A stretch of DNA of 64,000 bases, taken from positions 1,099,501 through 1,163,500 of the forward strand of contig NZ_CP152052.1 of the NCBI RefSeq assembly GCF_038637725.1. The letters run 5' to 3'. Position 1 is the first letter of the stretch. Each line of letters opens with the position of its first letter. The translations under genes were made by a program, and so were the position numbers. The notes below the pieces were generated by a model. The model saw only the letters and a program-made list of their open reading frames with translations, was not told where the DNA came from and made no database searches. Positions 53,506 to 62,516 of this stretch are shown piece after piece. The DNA comes from Psychrobacillus sp. FSL H8-0483 (lineage in GTDB: Bacteria; Bacillota; Bacilli; Bacillales_A; Planococcaceae).

Positions 53506-54377
53506 GTACAGATCAATTAGTACCAAAGGATTGGGCAGGTAAACTGAGTCGGCTTTCCATCTCGACAAGATCAAAGTTACGTGGTCAACATAAAGGGTCA
53601 CATCGTTCCGCACGTTTTGGTGCTTCTCTCGATTTTTCGGATTTCCGAGAATATGCTCCAGGTGATGATGTTCGTCAAATAGATTGGAATGTATATGCTC
53701 GAACAGATAAGTATTTTATTAAACGATTTTTAGACGAACAGGAAATGCGAGTTCATATATTGCTAGATTCAACAAAATCAATGGGAGATCCATTGAAATG
53801 GACATTTGCCAAACAGCTAGCTGTTTCTCTGGGGATTCTTGTACTACAAAGAGATGATCGTTTAACATTTTCAGCCGTAACAACTGAAAAGAAACCACCA
53901 TTTCGACGGAAGGGAGCAACTTATCGAAAAGCATTTACACAGACTGTTTCTGATTTAAAGGAACCAACTATGGTACAGTCTTTTGCTGAAAATGCCCCTA
54001 TTTTTTTACCAAAAGATAGTACTGTATTATTTGTTATTTCAGATTGCTTAGAAAGTCTTGAGTCGTGGGAGAGGTTACTTCAAAAGCTACCAAAGTTTGC
54101 TGGTGATATTCGCATTTTGCAGATTGTTACAAGTGACGAGCTTGCACCATCATATACAGGAGATGTCCAACTTGAAGATGTAGAGACATCACATCAGTTA
54201 AATGTATCGATGTCTTCTCGCGTACTGGAAACATATGAGCAAGAAAGAAAACTACATCAAAGAGGCCTTGAATTATTATGTAGTAAATTTGGAGCGAAAA
54301 TGGTTCAAGTAAATGCAGAAGATGGGATTTCACATGTATTATTTCATCAGCTTTTACGTGCAAATTGGGTGCAGTGA
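53502..54377 (+). CDS. DUF58 protein with vWA-like metal site (operon 2)
   Basis: Soluble 291-residue DUF58 protein without membrane segments. The family block FSDFREYAPGDDVRQIDWNVYARTDKYFIKRFLDEQE is near residue 45-80, then a vWA-like fold with a MIDAS-like DSTKS (LLDSTKSMGDP). This site is lost in the DUF58 of operon 1. It overlaps moxR (ATGA) and precedes a vWA gene by 11 bases. Likely partner or substrate of MoxR. Confidence 0.88.
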   Translation: MSTDQLVPKDWAGKLSRLSISTRSKLRGQHKGSHRSARFGASLDFSDFREYAPGDDVRQIDWNVYARTDKYFIKRFLDEQEMRVHILLDSTKSMGDPLKWTFAKQLAVSLGILVLQRDDRLTFSAVTTEKKPPFRRKGATYRKAFTQTVSDLKEPTMVQSFAENAPIFLPKDSTVLFVISDCLESLESWERLLQKLPKFAGDIRILQIVTSDELAPSYTGDVQLEDVETSHQLNVSMSSRVLETYEQERKLHQRGLELLCSKFGAKMVQVNAEDGISHVLFHQLLRANWVQ

Positions 54378-54388
54378 GGTGAGAATAT

Positions 54389-56146
54389 TTGGGGTTTAAT
54401 CAACTATTATTTTTATGGACAGCGATATTTCCAATAGCTGTATTGCTTTATTATTTCTTTCGAAAAAAATATACGAAGCAGTCTGTTTCTTCTACACTTT
54501 TTTGGCAGGAAGTGATGAAAGAAACGAAAGCATCCCCTTATTTGCAGCATTTACAGCGCAATGCTTTATTTTATTTACAAATGCTTGCAATGATATTACT
54601 TGTTATTGCTTTACTTCAGCCGTTTTGGAAAACGAAAGCGCTTGCTGGGGAACAAGTAATCTTCATCGTAGATACTTCTGCAACAATGGAAGTAAATACA
54701 AATGATACTACGCTTTTTGAACAGCATAAAATAGAGATGCTAAGTCTTGTGGATCAATTATCAGGAAAGCCATTAACAGTGATTACTACGGGAAATCAAC
54801 CAGCTGTTCTTCTGCGCCAAGAAACGAATCTTAATCTTATTAAAAGTGAGATAAATAAATTAGAAGTAAGCTATGAAGACGAAAATATGTCGAAGTCATT
54901 AGATTTTGCCCAATCCTTTTTCCAAAAAAAGGCTAGCTCCGTATATGTTTTTACAGATGAGTTAGATAGACAGTCGTTGCCTTTACAATATGAAAATGTT
55001 AGTTGGAATGTGGAAGGGCAAACATCGGAAGTAACCAATACGTCTATTAAACGTTTTGGTGCAACGAAAACGAGTAATGGAATTTCAGCTCTCATTCAAC
55101 TAGAAAATCAGTCGAACAAGGAACAAGTAACCACTCTAAGTCTTTCAAACGAGCAGAAAGAATTAGTGAAAGAAGATGTGACAATACCACCAAATGAAAC
55201 GGTTACGTTATCCTTCGATGAAATGATAGAATCTTCTTATTTAAAAGCATCTTTAGATGTTCAGGATCAATATGCTTTAGATAATTCGATGACTGTATTT
55301 ATGCAGGATCAATTATCCAAAGTGTTTGTGGACAGTTCTATGCATGCACTTGTTCGTACTGCATTTCAATCGATGGATATAGAAGTGAGCAGTGTACCAG
55401 CTGAACAAGTGGGTTTATTGAAGGAAGAAGGCATAATCGTAACGAATCAATTCGGTTTAATTGAACAATTAGAAAGTGCCTCCTTATTTATTGGTAGAAA
55501 TGACGTTTCTGCAAAAGAGATAAATGGAGTCGTTCAAACTACTGAACATCCGCTTTTTTCATTTGCTAATTTATCGGATATTTATGTAAGTGCCGTATAC
55601 CCACCGATCGATGGATATACTACCATTGCGACAGTAGGTGAAGAGCCGTTTATACAGGTATCCCCGCGTGGAGATATTATCATTCTTTCCGATATTCAAA
55701 TGACAGATTGGCCACTAAGTCCTTCATTTCCCTTATTCATGTGGAGTGTGAAGGAACAACTGTCCGCCGGAAATACGTATATAGGAACTTTTTCACCAAA
55801 TGAGCGAAAGCCACAGTCACTTGGAAGTGCATTAAATGAATGGGAAATTTACACAATGGATGATTCTTATGAATGTTCCATTGAAAACGGTGGAGCTTTT
55901 GTTGCACCGAAGAAGCCAGGGTTATATGTGCTTCGTTCGAACGACATAGAAAAGAACTTTGCAGTTGCTTTATCTCAAAAGGAAAAAGAAATTGCAAAAG
56001 GAGCTACTTATCAATTAAGTGGACAACAGATAGATCAGCTAGAAAATTATGATCAGCAATCGTTTGTCCCTTATATTCTAGTACTATTATTGTTATTGTT
56101 TGTTATGGAGTGGGAGGTGCAAAGACGACGTGGATTTACGAGTTGA
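54389..56146 (+). CDS. Membrane vWA protein (BatA N-domain type)
   Basis: A 585-residue protein. Two N-terminal membrane segments (about 5-22 and 58-78) match the BatA N-terminal domain, then an extracellular vWA domain (about 85-200) with MIDAS DTSATM, a beta-rich middle and a C-terminal membrane segment (about 558-575). Start TTG at 54389 with GAGGTGA upstream. Overlaps the next gene by 17 bases. Probably exposed outside with both ends at the membrane. Partner of MoxR/DUF58 by context. Confidence 0.8.
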   Translation: MGFNQLLFLWTAIFPIAVLLYYFFRKKYTKQSVSSTLFWQEVMKETKASPYLQHLQRNALFYLQMLAMILLVIALLQPFWKTKALAGEQVIFIVDTSATMEVNTNDTTLFEQHKIEMLSLVDQLSGKPLTVITTGNQPAVLLRQETNLNLIKSEINKLEVSYEDENMSKSLDFAQSFFQKKASSVYVFTDELDRQSLPLQYENVSWNVEGQTSEVTNTSIKRFGATKTSNGISALIQLENQSNKEQVTTLSLSNEQKELVKEDVTIPPNETVTLSFDEMIESSYLKASLDVQDQYALDNSMTVFMQDQLSKVFVDSSMHALVRTAFQSMDIEVSSVPAEQVGLLKEEGIIVTNQFGLIEQLESASLFIGRNDVSAKEINGVVQTTEHPLFSFANLSDIYVSAVYPPIDGYTTIATVGEEPFIQVSPRGDIIILSDIQMTDWPLSPSFPLFMWSVKEQLSAGNTYIGTFSPNERKPQSLGSALNEWEIYTMDDSYECSIENGGAFVAPKKPGLYVLRSNDIEKNFAVALSQKEKEIAKGATYQLSGQQIDQLENYDQQSFVPYILVLLLLLFVMEWEVQRRRGFTS

Positions 56147-58730
56147 CCAACCGCTATGGCTTTTAATACTTATTCCAATTGTTATTTATTTTATGTGGAC
56201 TTGGAGAAAAGATAAAAAGATTTTTCGAAGAGAAGGAAAAGTAGTATTTTTTCTTCGACTTGTTGCTGTTTTCTGCTTAGTTCTTGGTTTAACAAATCCT
56301 TATCTTTTATTACCCATTAAAGAAGAACAAGTTCTCTTTTTAGTGGACCGTTCAGCTTCTGTCCAAGGCACTGAGCAACAAGTGACGGAATGGATTGAAG
56401 AGAGTCTATCTTCTCGAAAAAATTCACATGTTGTAGGGGTATATACATTTGCAGAAGATTTTCAATCGGAAGTTGCGTTAACTGCTGAAGAAGTAAATTT
56501 ACCGGTATTTACACCGATGAAGTCACCTGGAAATACGGATATAGCAAGAGCTTTACAACTATCTACAGGTATAGTAGATCCTAACAAAGCGACAAGAATA
56601 GTTCTGTTCACGGATGGATTAGAAACAAGTGGATCCGTGGCAGATGAGTTAGTGAAAGTTGCTGGGGGAAATGTCACAATAGATGTTGTACAGCTAGAAA
56701 GAGTAGCTTCGGAAGATGTTGCTGTCACGTCTTTTGAAACTCCGCCAGTTGCTTTTGAAGGAGAACAACAGCAGCTTAATGTTAAATTAGAAGCAACTAA
56801 GGATACTAAAGGAGAGCTGCTTCTTTATCAAAATGACCAATTATTGTCACGAGAACAAATTACATTAGAAAAAGGAACTAATAGCTTTACTTTCCGAAAT
56901 GCTTCTAAAGGTGAAGGACTATTAAAGTATCAAGTTCAGGTGATAGTTCCTGATGATGGCTTAATTGAAAATAATAAATTGACGAGCGTGACGAATGTAG
57001 AAAGCTCTCCAAGACTGTTAGTTGTCACAAACGAAGGAAGCCATTCTAATATTCCAACGGTTATTGATCAAGAAGCAATAACAACTGACGTAATAGACGC
57101 AATTGCACTACCTTATGATCTATCCAATTATTTAGCCTATGATGCTATTATTTTTGACAATGTCCCTGGGCACGCAGTTGGGGAGCAGAAAATGACAGTT
57201 ATTGAACAAGCTGTGAAAAATTTCGGTGTTGGCTTTATGATGGTTGGAGGTAAAAATAGCTTTGGCTTAGGGGGATATTTCAAAACTCCAATTGAAAAGC
57301 TATTACCGGTTGAAATGGAAATCAAAGGGAAACAACAGTTACCATCTCTAGGGTTAATTATTGTGATGGATCGTTCAGGCAGTATGAGTGGTTCTAAATT
57401 AGAATATGCGAAAGAAGCAGCTGCACGTTCTGTAGAGATGCTTCGTGACGAGGATACACTTGGATTTATAGCTTTTGATGATCGTCCTTGGGAAATTATC
57501 GAAGCAGAACCCCTTTCCAATAGGGATGCTGCAGTGGAGAGTATTTTATCTGTAGGATCCGGTGGAGGAACGGAAATTTATTCTGGTCTGGCTCTCGCAT
57601 ATGAACGTTTAGCTCCATTAAAGCTTCAAAGAAAGCATATCATTTTACTAACAGACGGTCAGTCTTCTACTAGTAATGACTATCAAACGTTAATCGAAGA
57701 GGGAGCTGAGAATTTAATTACGGTGTCGACTGTTGCAGTGGGGCAAGATGCGGATAGAGCACTACTGGAAAGTTTAGCTGAAATGGGTGGAGGTACCTTT
57801 TACGAGGTGGAAGATGAATCGACCATTCCTGCTATCATGTCGACGGAAACAGCAATGATTTCTAGAACATATATTGAAGATAATCCTTTCTATCCGATCA
57901 TTTATGGTGATGCAACTTGGACCAGTTTATTTGCAGACGGGGTACCACAAATGAATGCATATATTGCAACGACTCCTAAGCAAACTGCTACAGTAATTGC
58001 CGAAAGTGAGAAGGAAGATCCTGTACTAGCGGAATGGATGTATGGATTAGGAAGAACGATTGCCTTTACCTCTGATTCTACTGGAGAGTGGAGTGGAGAT
58101 TTCGCTAGATGGAGTAATTGGGGAGACCTTTGGAACACTGCTATTTCAAGACTTCTACCAGCATATAGTGAAGTTCCTTTTACGATTCAAAAGGCTAGTG
58201 ACGGCAGTTATACAGTAACGGATCCTTCGGGGAAATCTTCTTTTATTGAAATAGCTGCGGTTAATGAAAAAGGAGAAGAGCTACCAGTATTGTCAGAGCC
58301 GCTTGCACCAGGCAAATCGAGAGTGACTGTTGATAGTGAACCAGGACTAGTGTTTTTCCGAGTATCAAATGAGCAAGAGGCGGTGTATCAAGCAGGTATT
58401 TCCATTCCATATAGCGAAGAATATAAAGTCCAAAAGCCGAACACAGGAAATTTGGAGATGATCGCTAGTCGGACAGGTGGAAAGATGCTTACCGAACCTT
58501 CTGAAGCATTCCGAACAATCGATTTAAAAAGTTCTGAAAAACAATCGATTCAGCAGTTCCTTATACTCGCTGCAATAATATTGTTCTTCATGGATATCAC
58601 GATCAGAAGATTTGGGTTTAGACAATTGCTTGCTCCATTTTCTCAAATGAACCGGAAAAAAGAAATTAGTGCTAACACAGATGTAACAAGCAATGTAGAA
58701 AAACTCGTAAAAGGCAAAAAGAATCGTTAA
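56130..58730 (+). CDS. Large membrane protein with two vWA domains
   Basis: An 866-residue protein. Two N-terminal membrane segments (about 7-25, 33-58), a first vWA domain with DRSAS (about 72-235), an Ig-like part, an amidotransferase-like domain without a nucleophilic Cys (about 290-395), a second vWA with DRSGS (MIDAS about 413; TDGQSS) and a C-terminal beta part and membrane segment (about 807-826). GTG at 56130 is chosen with GGAGGTG ten bases upstream; the open frame begins ten codons earlier at a TTG with no site. Final gene of the operon. Both MIDAS sets look able to bind metal. Confidence 0.8.
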   Translation: MDLRVDQPLWLLILIPIVIYFMWTWRKDKKIFRREGKVVFFLRLVAVFCLVLGLTNPYLLLPIKEEQVLFLVDRSASVQGTEQQVTEWIEESLSSRKNSHVVGVYTFAEDFQSEVALTAEEVNLPVFTPMKSPGNTDIARALQLSTGIVDPNKATRIVLFTDGLETSGSVADELVKVAGGNVTIDVVQLERVASEDVAVTSFETPPVAFEGEQQQLNVKLEATKDTKGELLLYQNDQLLSREQITLEKGTNSFTFRNASKGEGLLKYQVQVIVPDDGLIENNKLTSVTNVESSPRLLVVTNEGSHSNIPTVIDQEAITTDVIDAIALPYDLSNYLAYDAIIFDNVPGHAVGEQKMTVIEQAVKNFGVGFMMVGGKNSFGLGGYFKTPIEKLLPVEMEIKGKQQLPSLGLIIVMDRSGSMSGSKLEYAKEAAARSVEMLRDEDTLGFIAFDDRPWEIIEAEPLSNRDAAVESILSVGSGGGTEIYSGLALAYERLAPLKLQRKHIILLTDGQSSTSNDYQTLIEEGAENLITVSTVAVGQDADRALLESLAEMGGGTFYEVEDESTIPAIMSTETAMISRTYIEDNPFYPIIYGDATWTSLFADGVPQMNAYIATTPKQTATVIAESEKEDPVLAEWMYGLGRTIAFTSDSTGEWSGDFARWSNWGDLWNTAISRLLPAYSEVPFTIQKASDGSYTVTDPSGKSSFIEIAAVNEKGEELPVLSEPLAPGKSRVTVDSEPGLVFFRVSNEQEAVYQAGISIPYSEEYKVQKPNTGNLEMIASRTGGKMLTEPSEAFRTIDLKSSEKQSIQQFLILAAIILFFMDITIRRFGFRQLLAPFSQMNRKKEISANTDVTSNVEKLVKGKKNR

Positions 58731-58819
58731 AAAGCTGCTAGTGAGAAGTGAACTGCCCCATAAATGTTAGACACTAACTAACATTTATAGGGCAGTCCAG
58801 AAATTCACTAGCAGCTTTT
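58730..58819. terminator. Large nested terminator hairpin containing IS-end-like arms
   Basis: Outer arms AAAAGCTGCTAGTGA and TCACTAGCAGCTTTT (to 58819) enclose a second stem: ACTGCCC...AAATGTTAG with CTAACATTT...GGGCAGT (about 58752-58796). The inner arms resemble terminal repeats of IS3-family (IS150 group) elements placed head to head. The structure lies just after the operon stop and can end transcription from both sides. Confidence 0.65.
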
Positions 58820-58849
58820 CATGTTATGACACAGCCCAAATCTCCTCGA

Positions 58850-59840
58850 AAAAGAGAGCGAACAGTTTGGCTTTTACAGGATGCTTGCTCTTTTCTTAAA
58901 AGATTAGGATGTAGCTAAAGTCCATTCCAAAGCAATCCGGAAACGTCTGCGAACAGGTATTGCACTTAAAGGGCACTTGCGCTTTTTTAAAAGAATAAGA
59001 AAGTATATAATTTTCCGATCCATAAATCCAGTGTTTCAGATATTTTGGAGAAAAAGATCGATTCAATACTACTGTTGATTTCCGTTCCAGGCCTACGCTT
59101 TCCGCTGGGTGAGTGATGAGCCATCACCGCCGCTAAAGCGTCCGTTGTGATGTCTCATCTTTCTCACTCATCCCGCTGGAGTCGCCACCTTCCACTACAA
59201 TCAAGTAAATGTTTTCAAATCAATCATAAAAGAAAGGACAACTAAAAGATAAGGAAGTATATAGTTTTGGAGTGCATAAAGTAAAGTCACTGGTACTTTG
59301 ACCGATAGGAAAATGCAGTGGATTGTATACAAGGTAAGGTAGAGGATGGACCTGTCAGCTAGCAAGAATCTTTAAGAAGAGCATTTCTGCTAATTTTCTT
59401 CTACTGGTAAAAGAGTATATGACCAAAAAATAGTTAGTATCTATTGTATAGAGGAACACTAGAGCACCCGAAATTGTATTTTCGGAGGCCCGCACGATGC
59501 GGGTCAGACAGTCGTTGCGAAATGTTCTTTTATTTTGCGACGAGCTTTGCGCAGGAGCACCATTAAGTCGCGAACTTAGACTGTCCTCCTCTGAAGCTTT
59601 ATGAGTTGGAAAGCATCTTTTCACTCATTATCCAAAAAGATCTTAAACTTATTCGTACTGTTGAAGGAGGGCGACGGACGGACAAACGCCATAAGATTAC
59701 CGAGAAAAGAGAGGCTGGTCGTGACGTCAGTCAAGACCAGCCTCTCTTAAAAATCAATCGGTAATGATATAGCAATAAGTCTGTCCAAAGACCTCCGAAA
59801 ACGATACAAAACAGGTATTTCACTTAATGGACGCTATGCT
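58850..59840. repeat. Repeat composite: B fragment, A, B with exchanged module (copy 3)
   Basis: A short piece of the diverged B type (about 58900-58990) is followed by the common lead (58993-59030), a family A hairpin (59080-59204) and a family B unit (about 59310-59840). The GC-rich module seen at 42047-42155 is inserted at about 59482-59598. The 40-base B hairpin is at 59708-59747 with one mismatch (A for C). No real gene is found in this kilobase. Confidence 0.8.
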
Positions 59841-59849
59841 CTATTGTTA

Positions 59850-61034
59850 TTATATAATCGGTTTTTTCTTTTTAATCCAAACAAGCGTTATACCCCAAGA
59901 GAATAGTAAAATAATCGAGCCTATAACAAATGGAATGTTAATATTTATATCAAAAAGTATTCCTGCTAATGCTGGCCCAATCATATTTCCTAAACTCATA
60001 TAGGCATTATTCATACCAGCAGCAAATCCCTGCTCATGCCCAGCTAGCTTGGATACAACCGTGTTTACAGCTGGTCGAATAAGTGTAGTTGCTGTTGAGA
60101 AAATAGAAGCTACTACTAATATTAGCCAGTATCCATCTACAACGAAAAATAGCAAGAATGACAACGCTGCAACTACTAAGCTTACCAAGATTACATTCAA
60201 TTCACCAAACCGTTTAAATAACTTAGAGACGACAAGTGTTTGAATGAGTACTCCAATGAATCCACCGACTGTTAGAACTACTGCGATATCTTGTGGTGTG
60301 TAATTGTATTTATGATCCACGTATAAAGAGAAGGTCGTTTGGAAATTGGCGATACCAAATGAGAAAACAAAGATGATGATTAACATCATAAAATAAGGTG
60401 TTTTAACTGAGTTTTTCATTTGAATTAATATGTTTTCTCGTTTTTTCTTTTCTAAAGGATTTGCGGAGACAACATTTTTAATATCCGGCAATATGATGAA
60501 TGAGACAACAGCAGAAATAATTGCTGCTAGAGCAGCCATATAGAATGGGAAAGTTAAGCTAACTTTCGCTAAAAATCCACCTAAAGCGGGTCCAATCATG
60601 AATCCAAGTGACATGGAAGCGCCTAATAGTCCCATCCCTTTTCCACGGTCTTCAAATGATGTTATGTCTGCAACAAATGCCATCGTTGCCGGAATTAAAA
60701 AAGCTCCCCCAATTCCGCTAACAAAACGTGCAGCATAAAGCATCCATTCATGAGTTGCCAATCCAAACCATAATTGAGAGGCAGAGAAGACTACTAAACC
60801 TACTATAATTAATTTTTTACGTCCAAATGAATCGGATAAATCTCCCGCTATAGGAGAAAATAAAAATTGGCCTAAAGCAAAGGAAGCGACAATAAATCCA
60901 AGTGCTTGACCCGCTACACCAAACGTTTCTAAATATTGAGGCATAACTGGAACAACTAGCCCAATTCCAGCCATCGCTATAAACATATTAAACATTAATA
61001 TGTAAAGTGCAAATTGATTTGATTTCTTTGTCAT
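59850..61034 (-). CDS. MFS multidrug exporter, 12-segment (NorA/Bmr-like)
   Basis: Proton-driven drug exporter of 394 residues with 12 predicted membrane segments. Motif A is AGDLSDSFGRKKL, motif C region GASMSLGFMIGPALGG, and the N-terminal GIGLVVPVMPQYL are typical of the DHA1 family (NorA/Bmr/Blt). Substrates unknown. ATG follows AGTAGGAAAAGT (minus strand). It lies between a repeat composite and a gene-poor stretch, with no regulator beside it. Confidence 0.88.
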   Translation of the reverse strand: MTKKSNQFALYILMFNMFIAMAGIGLVVPVMPQYLETFGVAGQALGFIVASFALGQFLFSPIAGDLSDSFGRKKLIIVGLVVFSASQLWFGLATHEWMLYAARFVSGIGGAFLIPATMAFVADITSFEDRGKGMGLLGASMSLGFMIGPALGGFLAKVSLTFPFYMAALAAIISAVVSFIILPDIKNVVSANPLEKKKRENILIQMKNSVKTPYFMMLIIIFVFSFGIANFQTTFSLYVDHKYNYTPQDIAVVLTVGGFIGVLIQTLVVSKLFKRFGELNVILVSLVVAALSFLLFFVVDGYWLILVVASIFSTATTLIRPAVNTVVSKLAGHEQGFAAGMNNAYMSLGNMIGPALAGILFDININIPFVIGSIILLFSWGITLVWIKKKKPII

Positions 61035-61402
61035 ACTTTTCCTACTTTCTATAAAAAAATCTTACATATGTCTATAGATTCTATCACATTCCTAGAAGAA
61101 TAAAAACTTTCGTATCACGAATTATTATTAATTGTTTATTAAGAGAACACGGCTGTTGATTATCCAATTTTCCCCATTAAAATTTCACAAGAAATGTGCA
61201 AGGATTCCATTTTGCCCTTGTACGTTTTTGGTTCGGTTTGGACGAAATGATTACTAGAGGGCTAAACTATTTTCGATTATCCTGTTGTGGAGATTTGTCC
61301 GTTACGTACCTACAACGCTCAAAAGAAAACCGAGATAGTTTGGAAAATGTTAATAAGCAAATTACTGGGCACTTTTGGTTAATCAACACGTGTGTTAAGA
61401 AT
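61035..61402. other. Gene-free stretch
   Basis: AT-rich sequence between two minus-strand genes. An 88-codon plus-strand frame from 61196 was considered and rejected because it runs across the potD terminator and lacks a ribosome site. It probably holds the promoter of the MFS gene; no clear box was identified. Confidence 0.6.
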
Positions 61403-61440
61403 AAAAAAATTAGAATCGCCTATAAAAAGACGATTCTAAT
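61403..61440 (-). terminator. Terminator of the pot operon
   Basis: ATTAGAATCG (61409-61418) and CGATTCTAAT (61431-61440); on the minus strand the stem is followed by the T run opposite the A run at about 61402-61408. Confidence 0.8.
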
Positions 61441-61442
61441 TA

Positions 61443-62516
61443 TTAGTTTGAGCTCATCTTAAATTCTAAAAATAATTCATTGTACTTACCAAGCATTTCA
61501 AGGCCAAGATTATTGTATACCTCTAGGTTGTCCCGTTGTTCCACAGAAGGATAAAAACGCTCATCGGAAGTAACCTCTTCATCCATTAACTCCATCGCAG
61601 CTGCATTTGGAATAGAATAACCGACATAATCAGCATTTTGAGCTGAAACTTCTGCATCTAATATGAAATTAATAAATGCATGAGCACCTTCTATATTAGC
61701 TGCTGTTTTAGGAATAACCATATTATCAAACCATAAGTTCGATCCTTCTTTAGGAACAGCATAGTCAAGTTCCTCATTTTCCCACATCATATCCGCTGCT
61801 TGACCAGACCAGGTGAGTGCTACAGCAGCTTCTTCGTTTATCATGAGCTGAGTTACTTCATCTCCAATGATTGCCTTAATGTTTGGAGAAAGCTTTTTCA
61901 GTTTCTCTACTGCTTCATGTAATTCTTTTTCATTTGTTGAGTTTAGCGAGTATCCTAAACTATTTAGTCCCATTCCAATAACTTCACGAGCACCATCAAC
62001 TAAAAGAACTTGCCCTCTTAAAGAAGGATCCCAAAGTGTTTCCCAGCTTTCAAAAGTTTGTCCATCGAGCAATGTAGGATTAAAAACAATTCCTACTGTT
62101 CCCCAGAAATATGGGATCGAATATTTATTTTTGGGGTCAAATGATAAATCTAAAAAGTAAGGGTCAATATTTTTTAAGTTTGGAATCTTTGTATGATCAA
62201 TCGAAAGAAGTAAATCTTTTTCCTTCATTTTCTCAATTGCGTATTCAGAAGGAATCGCAATATCATACGAAGTACCACCTTGCTCTATTTTCGTCATCAT
62301 TGCTTCGTTTGAGTCAAATGTTTCATACACAACACGGTAGCCTGATTCTTCTTCAAACTGAGCAATCAAATCTGGATCGATGTATTCTCCCCAGTTAAAT
62401 ATAGTTACCGTATCACTACCAGCCTTACCAGAGCTTTTATCCAAATAATCATTTACTATAAATAAAACGATACAAACGATCAAGATAGCTATCGACGCTC
62501 TAAGTATGTCTTTCAT
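61443..62516 (-). CDS. potD: Spermidine/putrescine ABC transporter substrate-binding protein
   Basis: Extracellular polyamine-binding protein of 357 residues. Conserved blocks: IFNWGEYIDPDLIAQFEEESGYRVVYETFDSNEAM, YDIAIPSEYAIEKM, VPYFWGT-like IPYFWGTVGIV and ALTWSGQAADMMWENEELDYAVP. The N-terminus has a hydrophobic segment (about 8-25) with LIVC, which is not a good lipobox, so it may be membrane-anchored rather than lipid-modified. Start overlaps potC by 4 bases (ATGA). Confidence 0.93.
   Translation of the reverse strand: MKDILRASIAILIVCIVLFIVNDYLDKSSGKAGSDTVTIFNWGEYIDPDLIAQFEEESGYRVVYETFDSNEAMMTKIEQGGTSYDIAIPSEYAIEKMKEKDLLLSIDHTKIPNLKNIDPYFLDLSFDPKNKYSIPYFWGTVGIVFNPTLLDGQTFESWETLWDPSLRGQVLLVDGAREVIGMGLNSLGYSLNSTNEKELHEAVEKLKKLSPNIKAIIGDEVTQLMINEEAAVALTWSGQAADMMWENEELDYAVPKEGSNLWFDNMVIPKTAANIEGAHAFINFILDAEVSAQNADYVGYSIPNAAAMELMDEEVTSDERFYPSVEQRDNLEVYNNLGLEMLGKYNELFLEFKMSSN

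Noticed and set aside
61196-61462. 88-codon plus-strand frame
   Set aside because: Runs through the pot terminator into potD, has no ribosome site and no family resemblance.
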